Counted from the first letter of the stretch, positions 21,939 to 29,827 are shown. The stretch: DNA of 31,335 nucleotides from an uncultured Candidatus Saccharibacteria bacterium (GCA_949063825.1 CARSRA010000007.1:1-31335), one strand, 5' to 3'. Notes: generated from the letters alone by a model not told the origin. Made by a program: numbers and translations.

Positions 21939-22579
21939 ATCTCGATACTTTCACCGATTCCTAATGCTGCGAAGTTCACTCCATTTTCATCGCAGGCCAT
22001 TTTGAGCCAGTTATTATTTATGTTGTCGCCGGTTTTCGATAAAACAGCGTTGTGTACTGGCACGACAAGTTTCGGCTGGACATTTCTAATGTATTCCATG
22101 CTTTCAAAACTTTTAAGCCACGGTGCTTCGCTGGGAACAAGTAATAATTCTGGATTCTGTAAATCGTTCGGTAGATCGAATGAATCGCCAGGATTGACGA
22201 TTTTATCATTTATAGTTACGCCGATATTTGCACACGGAATTTTATTTGGAATAATCGGCATATGATTTCTGCCAAAGAATTTTAGGCTAAAATTTGCGGT
22301 ATTACATCCTGTCACCGCTTCGACTTTCTCGATTTTTTGTCCGTTAATTTCGGAAATTTCAAAATCTTGTGGCGCAAAAATACGAACGTTTGGATTTTTC
22401 ATGACTATCTTTTCCAGGATTTGCGGCTGGAAATGATCGCCATGTTTATGTGTGATAATAATTACTTCAACATTTGAGAGCTTTGGTATTTTTGCTTCAA
22501 ACTCGACCGGATCACAAACAAGTTTTTTACTATTATTTTCAATAATGCAGCCGGAATGCTCTAGCTTAGTGAATTTCAT
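21935..22579 (-). CDS. Metallo-beta-lactamase fold hydrolase (UlaG/YtnP-like)
   Basis: From Met at 22579 (MKFTKLEHSGCIIENN) the protein has 214 residues. The metal-binding motif THKHGDHF is present, followed by NHMPII and a late VPVHNAV histidine. It lacks the long insertions of beta-CASP RNases and resembles UlaG-like small-molecule hydrolases. The start is chosen because AAAAGGGAGA precedes this ATG; it overlaps the preceding phosphatase gene by 14 nt, and the upstream in-frame extension to 22666 would run deep into it. It ends 4 nt into the next phosphatase gene. Confidence 0.87.
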   Translation of the reverse strand: MKFTKLEHSGCIIENNSKKLVCDPVEFEAKIPKLSNVEVIIITHKHGDHFQPQILEKIVMKNPNVRIFAPQDFEISEINGQKIEKVEAVTGCNTANFSLKFFGRNHMPIIPNKIPCANIGVTINDKIVNPGDSFDLPNDLQNPELLLVPSEAPWLKSFESMEYIRNVQPKLVVPVHNAVLSKTGDNINNNWLKMACDENGVNFAALGIGESIEI

Positions 22580-23138
22580 TTTTCTCCCTTTTAATATTAA
22601 AAACATAATACGTGGCGTGCGCAGCGGGAGATTTTTTGAGAATGTCCTGTATCGTAAATTCGCCATTTAACATGCGTAGTTGCTTGATAATATGACTACT
22701 AGTTACGACTAAGATCGTTTCATTATCTTCATGATTAACCTTAATGTATTCGACAAATTTTTGAACACGCCTAGTCATGTCGGCGACCGATTCATATTTA
22801 TTTTGATATCGTGCTGCTATTGGATCGGGCTGCGCATCACGCCAACTTTTAGCCTCGCTGTATGGGCGCCCCTCAAAACCATTTCTAGTATCATCTAGTA
22901 ATTCATTAGCAGTTAGCGGTAATTTATGATATTGATTAATAATCTCGGCAGTTTGTTTAGTCCGTCCAAGTCTAGAAATATAAATTTTATCAAACTCAAA
23001 TTCTTTTAATTGCTCTGCTAGCTCTTCGGCTTGTCTAATGCCCTTTTCGGTTAGATGTACATCGGCGGTTGGATCATAATTTACCAAATCCTGAACATTA
23101 TAGTTTGTTTCGGCGTGCCTAGTCGCAATTAGCTTCAT
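22566..23138 (-). CDS. Histidine phosphatase family protein
   Basis: This 190-residue protein carries the motif TRHAETNYN (His8, RHA in place of the usual RHG) and the LTEKGIRQAEELAEQL and YISRLGRTKQTAEI family blocks. The late VVTSSHIIKQL supplies a second histidine. It is predicted to act on a phosphate ester in the cytoplasm. Its start overlaps the peptidase E gene by 4 nt, and its end overlaps the MBL-fold gene, so the three are tightly coupled. Confidence 0.88.
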   Translation of the reverse strand: MKLIATRHAETNYNVQDLVNYDPTADVHLTEKGIRQAEELAEQLKEFEFDKIYISRLGRTKQTAEIINQYHKLPLTANELLDDTRNGFEGRPYSEAKSWRDAQPDPIAARYQNKYESVADMTRRVQKFVEYIKVNHEDNETILVVTSSHIIKQLRMLNGEFTIQDILKKSPAAHATYYVFNIKREKNEIH

Positions 23139-23803
23139 TTATCCTCCTGAATAATTTCACCGTTCTGAGCAATAATATAATCTTTTCCTAGGACAACGGG
23201 TTTATTGTTGTCTATGATTTTTAGCGCCGAATCGTCCGACATTGCATAAACTGGTAGATCAGTGAATTTGGAAGCTTCGATTACTTCAGTTCGATCAAAT
23301 TTGAACCAGCCATGTAGGTGCGGCAAGAAAACGATTGGGACAAAGTCCATAAAATGATCCGCCATGCGGCGTTCTTTGTAAATTGTATCTTGTATTTTGT
23401 CGGCCTCCTTATGACACATTACACATGACCCAGCTGAGCTACCGATCCAAACTTTTTCTTTTAAAATTTCTAGCAAAATTTTATCAAAACCAGTTTTCAT
23501 AAAAATATTGGCGAGATAATCAGTATTCCCGCCAAAACAAAATATTACATCAGCCAAATTGATGCGTTCGCGAATATGATTAAGGTCGTGTGCCCGTAGA
23601 TCGATGAATTCAATATTTCCGCCAATCACGGTTGACAATCTTTGCAACTCTTCGGTGAACCAGCGCATATCGCCGGTTTCGGCCTTGATCGCTTCGTTGA
23701 TAATAATTACATTGATCTTGTCGCGTGTCTTGCCGACCATTTCTTCTAAATTTGTAATGATCTCTTCGTTTGCGAGTCCACTTGATGCTAAAATTAACTT
23801 CAT
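23135..23803 (-). CDS. Peptidase E-like (S51 family / class I GATase-like) protein
   Basis: From Met at 23803 the protein has 222 residues and begins MKLILASSGLANEE. It shows VIFCFGGNTDYL and the nucleophile elbow WIGSSAGSC (Ser123), characteristic of family S51, whose known member PepE cleaves Asp-X dipeptides. Several relatives have other roles, such as cyanophycinase. The AAGGAGG site directly before this ATG decides the start over the in-frame Met at 23827. A second, broken S51-like gene seems to lie at 21106-21313. Confidence 0.85.
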   Translation of the reverse strand: MKLILASSGLANEEIITNLEEMVGKTRDKINVIIINEAIKAETGDMRWFTEELQRLSTVIGGNIEFIDLRAHDLNHIRERINLADVIFCFGGNTDYLANIFMKTGFDKILLEILKEKVWIGSSAGSCVMCHKEADKIQDTIYKERRMADHFMDFVPIVFLPHLHGWFKFDRTEVIEASKFTDLPVYAMSDDSALKIIDNNKPVVLGKDYIIAQNGEIIQEDK

Positions 23804-23841
23804 ATTCCTCCTTGATAGCTCAATCATTGAGATTTTTAGAT

Positions 23842-24387
23842 TTAAATCTTAAAAATATAATCTTCAAGCGCCGCATATTCAGCATCGCGCTCGACTAACT
23901 CGTGTCTTTCGATTAGCTCGCGTAGTTTTGACATGGTACAGAATTTTATGTCCTGCACTTCACTTTCTTGCAGTTTAATATTTTCAAGTCGTAGATCGGG
24001 CCGGCGGAGAATAAAGAAATCAAAGAATTGGCGATCGATGTAATCTTCATTGAAAATCTGTTCTCTCCGGAAACAAAACATGTACCGAAAATCACTAATA
24101 TCAATATATCGCCCGAGGTTGATACTAACTTCTTCGTTAATTTCCCTTGCGGCGGCTGAAAGAGAATCTTGGCCAGCTGAAATATGCCCAGCAACCGAAA
24201 TATCCCACATGTCGGGATTTTTATCTTTACTATGCGCACGTCGTTGCAGTAAAATTTCGTTTTTATCGTTTAGAATTGCAACTGCGATACAGCGATGCCA
24301 TAATCCAAGTCTATGTACCTCATCGCGGGTGGCAATGCGTCCAGTTTTGACGCCATTCTCATCTAGGACATCAATTAATTCAGCCAT
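23842..24387 (-). CDS. Nudix protein (IPP isomerase-like subfamily) with altered Nudix box
   Basis: This 181-residue protein begins AELIDVLDENGVKTG, with the HRLGLWHRCIAVAIL layout of the IDI-like Nudix subfamily (YfcD relatives). The box starts at Gly67 as GHISAGQDSLSAAAREINEE; the first conserved Glu is Gln73, while REINEE (81-86) is intact. Metal binding may survive, but the substitution is unusual. Its paralog at 24485-25046 has the canonical Glu but is frameshifted. An AAAGGA site precedes ATG. It is followed 38 nt later by the peptidase E-like gene. Confidence 0.86.
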   Translation of the reverse strand: MAELIDVLDENGVKTGRIATRDEVHRLGLWHRCIAVAILNDKNEILLQRRAHSKDKNPDMWDISVAGHISAGQDSLSAAAREINEEVSINLGRYIDISDFRYMFCFRREQIFNEDYIDRQFFDFFILRRPDLRLENIKLQESEVQDIKFCTMSKLRELIERHELVERDAEYAALEDYIFKI

Positions 24388-24414
24388 TGATGATCCTTTG
24401 TGCTGTGGTTCGAT

Positions 24415-24453
24415 ATTTTCTAGCTATGCTAGAAAATAAGACTAGTCTTATTT
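24415..24453. terminator. Two abutting palindromes between the Nudix genes
   Basis: ATTTTCTAGC (24415-24424) pairs perfectly with GCTAGAAAAT (24428-24437). A second perfect palindrome, AAATAAGA-CTAG-TCTTATTT, occupies 24434-24453 and overlaps it. They lie between the broken and intact Nudix genes. Either may terminate minus-strand transcription or serve as an operator or recoding-independent RNA switch, since the two hairpins compete for shared bases. Confidence 0.5.
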
Positions 24454-24484
24454 GTAAACTCATATTGATTCCAATCTTATATCA

Positions 24485-25046
24485 TTATACAACGTTTTTA
24501 GCCGCATTGCTATGTGATATGTAATTGATAATTGCTTCATAAAAGGCTCGCCGATCGACAATTTGTTTTTCTTTTATCATGTGTTCAAATTCGGTGACAT
24601 TCACAAGTTTTACTGCCTGGACTTCATCAGTTTGGAAAGTTATTTCTGAAGGTTGAATTCCGGTAATTCTAGTTACGAAACAATCAAAAAACTGACGATC
24701 AGTCATTTTTTCGCCATTCCAGTCATAGGTGGATATTTCACAGTATCTAGTGAGATAACAAAAATTTACCCCCCCCGCTTATTCCGAGTTCTTCAGCGGT
24801 TTCGCGCATGGCAGCAACTAAAACGGACTCTCCGGCGTCAATATGTCCAGCAACCGAAATATCCCACATGTCAGGGTTTTTCTTTTTATTATGGCTGCGC
24901 TGTTGCAAAAGGATTTCATCTTTCTCATTTAAGATTGCTACAGCAATACTACGATGCCAGAGACCATTTTTATGCACTTCGTCTCGTGTTGCGACTTCAC
25001 CTGTTTTGTTGCCATTTTTGTCGAGAACATCAATCATTTCTGGCAT
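24485..25046 (-). pseudogene. Frameshifted Nudix gene (IPP isomerase-like), G8 tract
   Basis: The frame opens at 25046 as MPEMIDVLDKNGNKTGE and contains a canonical Nudix box (GHIDAGESVLVAAMRETAEE). It then enters a run of eight G on the coding strand (C8 on plus, 24769-24776) and stops soon after at GKFLLSH. With seven G the frame reads GGVNFCYLTRYCEISTYDWN and continues into MTDRQFFDCFVTR to the stop at 24485, matching DRQFFDFFILRR of the neighbouring paralog over its full length. It is a single-nucleotide lesion: a recent pseudogene, a phase-variable gene, or a sequencing error. Confidence 0.85.
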
Positions 25047-25083
25047 TGGCCGCCCCTTTCATATTAGCTTAGCTTTTAGACGA

Positions 25084-25611
25084 TTATACATGAAAATTGC
25101 CTAGTTGTCTTGGATTCCTATTTGGGCTTGATTTTGTTTTTTCCAATTCCAATAATTTGTTTTTTCGTTCAAGTCCGCCAGTATAGCCGACTAATTTATT
25201 TTGCGCGCCAACTACGCGATGACATGGAATAATGATCGAGATCTTATTTTTACTGATTGCATTACCAACTGCCTGTGCAGACATCTTAGTGATATTTCTA
25301 TTGGCTGCAATTATTTTTGCAATTTCTCCATAAGTCATTGTTTTTCCATAAGGGATAGTCTTGAGAATATTCCAAGTTTCTTTTTGGAAGCTAGTTCCAT
25401 CTAGCTCCAATATCGGTTCGAATCGGGGTTCTTTGCCGCTAAAATAAATATCGAGCCACGCACGAGCGGTTTCTAATACTGGGTTGTTTTGTTGTATATA
25501 TGAGTCGGTCCTATAGCCTTGATCTGCAAACCATAGCCTAGTAATCCCTGTTTTACTAGCCATGATAATAATTTTGCCAAGTGGTGATTGATATTCGTTC
25601 ATATAAAACAC
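25084..25611 (-). CDS. ogt: Methylated-DNA--protein-cysteine methyltransferase
   Basis: This protein of up to 175 residues repairs O6-alkylguanine by transferring the alkyl group to its own cysteine. The active-site motif PCHRV is present (Cys130), with the preceding YGEIAKIIA and QAVGNAISKN helix elements and GYTGGLERK after it. Length fits the family. TATAAT at 25618-25623 stands 6 nt before a GTG at 25611, giving a possible leaderless GTG start; the in-frame ATG at 25602 (MNEYQSPLGK) is the alternative and fits the family N-terminus. Confidence 0.93.
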   Translation of the reverse strand: MFYMNEYQSPLGKIIIMASKTGITRLWFADQGYRTDSYIQQNNPVLETARAWLDIYFSGKEPRFEPILELDGTSFQKETWNILKTIPYGKTMTYGEIAKIIAANRNITKMSAQAVGNAISKNKISIIIPCHRVVGAQNKLVGYTGGLERKNKLLELEKTKSSPNRNPRQLGNFHV

Positions 25612-25617
25612 TAAGTA

Positions 25618-25623
25618 ATTATA
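25618..25623 (-). promoter_or_regulatory. -10 box of the ogt gene
   Basis: TATAAT on minus, 6 nt before GTG (25611) and 15 nt before ATG (25602). It lies back to back with the promoter at 25655-25663 on the plus strand. Confidence 0.5.
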
Positions 25624-25654
25624 TCGTGGTCTAGGTGCTTTGGATAGGAAGATA

Positions 25655-25663
25655 TGCTACAAT
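25655..25663 (+). promoter_or_regulatory. Extended -10 promoter of the 65-aa membrane protein (leaderless)
   Basis: TGCTACAAT is followed by 7 nt and then ATG at 25671, supporting this very small ORF as a real gene. Confidence 0.6.
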
Positions 25664-25670
25664 ATAATAT

Positions 25671-25868
25671 ATGCATAGACCGTTCATCTCTTTCATATTG
25701 ATCATTATCGTTGCCGTGGTAGCATTGCTTGTGAGTGGTATAGTAGAAGTGGATATTGATATCCGTGATCAGGACGGCAATCCGATCCGAAAAAAGAAAG
25801 ACAATCTCAATGAGATCGACAATATCGCCGAGGCGGAAGTTGTTGAAGACGAAGACAAAAATAAATAA
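25671..25868 (+). CDS. Small single-pass membrane protein
   Basis: This 65-residue protein has a short N-terminus, one hydrophobic span (ISFILIIIVAVVALLVSGIV, about residues 5-24) and a highly charged tail that begins VDIDIRDQDGNPIRKKKD and ends in a Glu/Asp/Lys-rich stretch. I do not recognise a family. The leaderless-type promoter immediately before ATG and the clean hydrophobic/charged organisation support it as a gene. It is divergent from ogt and converges on the YolD-like gene. Confidence 0.65.
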   Translation: MHRPFISFILIIIVAVVALLVSGIVEVDIDIRDQDGNPIRKKKDNLNEIDNIAEAEVVEDEDKNK

Positions 25869-25915
25869 ATAATCATACAGGAAAACGTTTGATGTGACTG
25901 ACGGTCATTATGCCG

Positions 25916-26122
25916 CTAGGTGTCCGTCGTGTCTATAATTTCTTGTCCAGAATAGAATTCGGCGTCTTCAGCTTCAGTAATTTTTTCATGATAGCTTGTT
26001 AATGCCGCAAAGGGCGCAAATTGAGCTGCGCGATTTTCTAGTGGCATCTTTAGATATCGAGACCGAGGGCGTTCTAAATTTATAATATCATCGTAGTGAG
26101 ATTGAGGATCTTCATTCTTCAT
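25916..26122 (-). CDS. YolD-like small protein linked to DNA polymerase Y
   Basis: This 68-residue protein contains DIINLERPRS and the strongly conserved NRAAQFAPFAALTSYHEKI block typical of small YolD-like proteins encoded next to UvrX/DinB-type polymerases. The start ATG overlaps the polymerase stop (26119-26122), so the two are translationally coupled. The role is unproven; association with the translesion polymerase or damage response is inferred from the recurring gene pair. Confidence 0.8.
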   Translation of the reverse strand: MKNEDPQSHYDDIINLERPRSRYLKMPLENRAAQFAPFAALTSYHEKITEAEDAEFYSGQEIIDTTDT

Positions 26123-27570
26123 TCTTGATGTCCTCCAATTTGTCGTCTGCGATCCAAGCCAGTTGCGCCTTTTTCGAGATTAATACCGCTAAAGATTGCA
26201 TTTTTACCAAAGCGTTTACGAATTTTAAGAATTGCTGCTTGTAGATTTTTTTCATGTATGGAATTTTTAACTACAGTTTTCTTAGCATCAAAGAGATTCA
26301 GTTGTTTCGGTACTGCATTTTGGCAATTTTCCGGAACTAGATTTCCGATTGTGAGCGTGATTTTTCGTATGGTAAAAGTAGGGTTCGCAATTTCATCAAA
26401 TAATTTTGTAAAGCCAGCGCGGATTTTAGAGAGCTCTAGGCTCGGATCGTTGAGACGCAAAGTACCATGTGCTGGTTTTGGCACGACTTTACCATAGTGA
26501 TTAATTTTGGTGTCATTACTCGGTTTGTTACTAGAGTCATAATTTAGATCGAGTACTAATTGGTCGGTGACAAGATTTTGTAAAGTTAGTTTTAGCACTA
26601 GATCCTCGACCATTTCTTTGACAATAATGCGGGCCTCATTATGATGGTATGGTCGTGACAAGACTTGGCCGTTTGTGAGGCTATGGTCGCGTGGCCGATA
26701 ACTTTTGATTTCGTGGATCCCGACCGGCTCAATTCCCCAAGCGTGATCAATTAAAAGCTCAGCATTTACGCCAAAAAGTTTGAATAGTAGATCTTCGTTA
26801 GTAATTGAACAGCGTGCTACATCTCCCATAGTATACATTTGGTGATTGCGGAGTCTACGTGCCGTTCCGCGTCCAGTGCGCCAGAAATCCGTAATCGGTG
26901 TATGAGCCCAAAGCTGTTCGCGGTATGACCGCTCGTCAAGCTCGGCAATACGAACACCAAAACTGTTTGGCTTGGCATGCTTAGCTATTATGTCCATTGC
27001 GATTTTAGCAAGGTATAAATTTGTGCCGATTCCGGCAGTCGCAGTAATACCAGTTTGTTGGTGAACGTCACGGATCATCATGGTTATAAAGTCGCGTGGC
27101 GCGTAGTTTCTCAATCGCAAATATCCAGAAATATCACAGAAAACTTCATCGATAGAATAAGCGAAGATATCTTCTGGTGCAATATATTTTAGATAGGATG
27201 CAAAAACTTTTTGGCTATAATCAATGTATTTTTGCATGCGAGGTTTGGCGACGATAAAATCTAATGCAAGTTCCGGATGATCCATCAGTACTTTTTTATT
27301 GGCACTTTTGCCGATAAATTTTCCGTTCGGAGCATTTTTTTGACGGTCAAAATTGATAGCTTTGACCCTTGCGATTACTTCAAAAAGTCTAGCGCGGCCT
27401 GGTATACCATACTCTCTTAAGTTTGGAGATACTGCAAGGCAGATAGTTTTCTCGGTCCTACTTTGATCAGCGACTACGAGATTTGTGGTCAATGGATCAA
27501 GCCCACGCTCGCGACACTCAACCGATGAATAAAATGATTTCAAATCAATTGCTGCATAAACTTTTTTCAT
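26119..27570 (-). CDS. Y-family DNA polymerase (DinB/UmuC/UvrX-like)
   Basis: This 483-residue translesion polymerase has the first catalytic Asp in AAIDLKSFYSSVE (Asp9), the SIDEVF motif near residues 139-144 (palm Asp/Glu), a helix-hairpin-helix region (FWRTGRGTARRLRNHQM) and a little-finger domain. The start MKKVYAAIDLKSFY is typical of the UvrX/YqjW subgroup of Gram-positive bacteria, as is the coupled YolD-like partner. TATAAT stands 7 nt before ATG, so the mRNA is probably leaderless. No LexA box was identified. Confidence 0.93.
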   Translation of the reverse strand: MKKVYAAIDLKSFYSSVECRERGLDPLTTNLVVADQSRTEKTICLAVSPNLREYGIPGRARLFEVIARVKAINFDRQKNAPNGKFIGKSANKKVLMDHPELALDFIVAKPRMQKYIDYSQKVFASYLKYIAPEDIFAYSIDEVFCDISGYLRLRNYAPRDFITMMIRDVHQQTGITATAGIGTNLYLAKIAMDIIAKHAKPNSFGVRIAELDERSYREQLWAHTPITDFWRTGRGTARRLRNHQMYTMGDVARCSITNEDLLFKLFGVNAELLIDHAWGIEPVGIHEIKSYRPRDHSLTNGQVLSRPYHHNEARIIVKEMVEDLVLKLTLQNLVTDQLVLDLNYDSSNKPSNDTKINHYGKVVPKPAHGTLRLNDPSLELSKIRAGFTKLFDEIANPTFTIRKITLTIGNLVPENCQNAVPKQLNLFDAKKTVVKNSIHEKNLQAAILKIRKRFGKNAIFSGINLEKGATGLDRRRQIGGHQE

Positions 27571-27577
27571 TAGCTAT

Positions 27578-27583
27578 ATTATA
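27578..27583 (-). promoter_or_regulatory. -10 box of the polymerase Y gene (leaderless)
   Basis: TATAAT on the minus strand ends 7 nt before ATG at 27570, within a very AT-rich stretch that offers overlapping alternatives. Confidence 0.5.
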
Positions 27584-27618
27584 TAATATATAACAGTGGG
27601 GACAGGAGGAATAAGCTT

Positions 27619-28407
27619 TTATTCGACGTCTACACCCCGCTCGAGAGTCTTTTGTGATAGAAAATACAGTCCGACTATAATTATAAAATAAGCAATGTCG
27701 ATTCCTACGATGATTTTTTGCATACTTATTATATTATGCAGGTCTGCAGAGCTATCGCTGAAAATTAAATTGTGCACATTGGAGTCAAATAAACTCCAAA
27801 TCAATGTGACGGCGACAATTAATAAATTTGCTACGACATAAATTCCGCCTCCCGCAATCCAGGACCACATGCCGCGGCGGTCGTTTTTTCGGTGACCAAT
27901 TAGGATTCCGCTAAAGCCACATTCGATAACGAAAAACTGTTGAAGGGCTAAGGTTATGAATAACAGCATACCGATGTTAAATAAGCTATGACCTTGCGAC
28001 TCGAGCATACTATTGAGTTCGCCAAATGTATCGAAGCCAATTTGTGTAGCGATGGTACAGAAAATCAAAAGTATAAGGCTTAAGATGAGCACGATTAGAC
28101 TACTAATTGTCTTAGACAGTAATAGCTGTTGTTTTGTGACTGGTAGAGTATGAGTAAGATATGATTCGTCGCCGTAAAAGTTCTTTTGGAATCGTGCCCA
28201 ACTACGCGTAATAGCATTGAAGAATAGACCGATACTGAGACCAAAACTCGCGCCGCCAGCAAAATGGTGTATAAATTCAATAATTCCATTCGTTTGGTTG
28301 AGATCCGTAATTAAGAATATAATCACACCAAGTATCATGATGAGATAATAAATACCGAGCACTTTGTAGACATATTTAAGATCATATTTGATTAATTTTG
28401 CGAGCAT
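27619..28407 (-). CDS. ABC-2-type transporter permease
   Basis: This 262-residue integral membrane protein has about six hydrophobic segments and begins MLAKLIKYDLKYVYKVLGIYY. The soluble loop after the second span contains SYLTHTLPVTKQQLLLSKTI, a hallmark of ABC-2 permeases of the YtrC/antibiotic-export type. It is the last gene of the GntR-ATPase-permease operon, with an AAAGGA site before ATG and a 75-nt gap after the ATPase gene. The exported substrate is not known; related operons respond to cell-wall-active agents. Confidence 0.85.
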   Translation of the reverse strand: MLAKLIKYDLKYVYKVLGIYYLIMILGVIIFLITDLNQTNGIIEFIHHFAGGASFGLSIGLFFNAITRSWARFQKNFYGDESYLTHTLPVTKQQLLLSKTISSLIVLILSLILLIFCTIATQIGFDTFGELNSMLESQGHSLFNIGMLLFITLALQQFFVIECGFSGILIGHRKNDRRGMWSWIAGGGIYVVANLLIVAVTLIWSLFDSNVHNLIFSDSSADLHNIISMQKIIVGIDIAYFIIIVGLYFLSQKTLERGVDVE

Positions 28408-28482
28408 AATTTCCTTTCGATATAGTCGATAACTAGTTGAAATACTATTAATAACGAGCCGTTTAAAGAATAAAAGCTGACT

Positions 28483-29259
28483 CTATGTGTGATTTGGTTT
28501 CATGGCAGAATAACTCCGAAAACGCTTGCGAAAGATTTCATCAATCGATCCGTGTTCTTTTTGACGCAGAGTATCGGCTTCCGATTCGAGCACAACTTTA
28601 CCGTCATCAATGAAAAATACTTCATCCAAAATTCTTTCAATATCAGCAATCAAGTGCGTCGAAATTAATAAGCTAGCATTCGTATCGAAATTACTTAAAA
28701 TTGTGTCAAGTATAAAATCGCGCGTAGCTGGATCGATCCCACCTAGCGGTTCATCAAGAATATATAGATCGGCTTTCCTAGAGATCACTAGGATCAGCTG
28801 CAATTTTTCTTGCATACCTTTGCTCATCTTGATAATTTTCTTATTGAGATCGAGATCAAGAATTTTGGCTAATTCTTTTGCTTTGTCAATATCAAAATCA
28901 TGATAAAATTCCGCAAAAAATGCCACAGCTTCGTGCACTTTCATAGTTTTATCTAGATAAGTTAATTCTGGTAGATAAGAAATTTTTCTTTTACTTTCTA
29001 TACTAATCGGCTTGTTATCGAATAGGACTTCCCCGTTGGTTGGTTGTAATAGATCATTCGCAAGCTTAATAAGAGTAGTTTTACCGGCACCATTCTTACC
29101 GAGCAGCCCGACGATGCGTCCGCGAGGAATTTTGAGGTTAATATTTTCTAGAACCGTCTTGTCGCCATAACTTTTAGAAACATCGCGGTATTCGAGTAAT
29201 GGAGTTTTATTGACGCTTGTCGATTTTGATTCTTTTATCTTGGTTTTATGATTCGTCAT
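28483..29259 (-). CDS. ABC transporter ATP-binding protein (YtrB-like)
   Basis: This 258-residue ATPase has Walker A GLLGKNGAGKTTL (52-64), the signature region MSKGMQEKLQL, Walker B LYILDEPLGGID, and a switch His in STHLIAD. It pairs with the permease at 27619. The first 20 residues are a charged, Lys/Ser/Thr-rich extension. Its start overlaps the GntR regulator stop by 4 nt, so regulator and ATPase are translated together. Confidence 0.93.
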   Translation of the reverse strand: MTNHKTKIKESKSTSVNKTPLLEYRDVSKSYGDKTVLENINLKIPRGRIVGLLGKNGAGKTTLIKLANDLLQPTNGEVLFDNKPISIESKRKISYLPELTYLDKTMKVHEAVAFFAEFYHDFDIDKAKELAKILDLDLNKKIIKMSKGMQEKLQLILVISRKADLYILDEPLGGIDPATRDFILDTILSNFDTNASLLISTHLIADIERILDEVFFIDDGKVVLESEADTLRQKEHGSIDEIFRKRFRSYSAMKPNHT

Positions 29260-29657
29260 GATTTCTTCCCTTCCTTGATTATTTTTATTAGTTCGCGTTC
29301 ATTCAGACCGAGGGCGTGCATTTCAACCACGAATTCAGCCACACGGTTTTTAATATATTCTTCATGCGAGTCGACTAGTCGCGCAAGATTTTTACTAACA
29401 AATTTACCATTAGTTCGTTCGGTATAGATCAGATTTTTACGTTCTAACTCAAGAAGAGCACGCTGGATGGTGTTTGGGTTTACCCTTGCTCTTGTAGCTA
29501 GCTCACGCACTGACGGAAGTTTGCTTGATGGCGGTAGTTTACCGGATATAATCATCACTTCTATCTGCTCGACGAGCTGGATGTAAATTGGCCTCTCGTT
29601 ATCAAAGGAGAAATTTAGTTCTAGATTAAAATTCGTTGTATTATTTTGTTGATACAT
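29256..29657 (-). CDS. GntR-family transcriptional regulator (YtrA subfamily)
   Basis: This 133-residue protein has an N-terminal winged helix (PIYIQLVEQIEVMIISG, LPSVRELATRARVNPNTIQR) and a short C-terminal helical dimer segment. Both are as expected of YtrA-type regulators, which repress their own ABC-transporter operon. Upstream lie two inverted repeats sharing half-sites GTATTA/TAATAC (29681-29698 and within 29755-29796), which fit as its operators. A TATATT box about 7 nt before ATG suggests a leaderless start. Confidence 0.92.
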   Translation of the reverse strand: MYQQNNTTNFNLELNFSFDNERPIYIQLVEQIEVMIISGKLPPSSKLPSVRELATRARVNPNTIQRALLELERKNLIYTERTNGKFVSKNLARLVDSHEEYIKNRVAEFVVEMHALGLNERELIKIIKEGKKS

Positions 29658-29680
29658 TATTTAAAATATAAAACATTATT

Positions 29681-29698
29681 GTATTATTTCACTAATAC
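29681..29698. promoter_or_regulatory. Proximal GntR operator
   Basis: GTATTA-TTTCAC-TAATAC is a 6+6+6 inverted repeat 24 nt before the regulator's ATG, overlapping the probable promoter. The half-sites equal those in the distal palindrome. Confidence 0.6.
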
Positions 29699-29754
29699 GC
29701 GCCAGTGATAGTTGTTTCTCGCTGTACTACTCTACTAGTGCAATACGGATCAGC

Positions 29755-29796
29755 TACTATATCATTGTATTAGTTAACTAATACAATGATATAGTA
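29755..29796. promoter_or_regulatory. 42-bp perfect palindrome, distal GntR operator
   Basis: The sequence from TACTATATCATTGTATTAG to its mirror half is perfectly self-complementary over 42 bases, with GTTAAC at the centre. The inner 18 bases read GTATTAGTTAACTAATAC, the same half-sites and spacing as the proximal site at 29681-29698. Centre-to-centre distance is 86 bp, about eight helical turns, allowing a looped repressor complex. As RNA it would also form a very strong hairpin. Confidence 0.65.
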
Positions 29797-29827
29797 AGCA
29801 CTCTTTGGAGTCAATAGGCATTTACAA

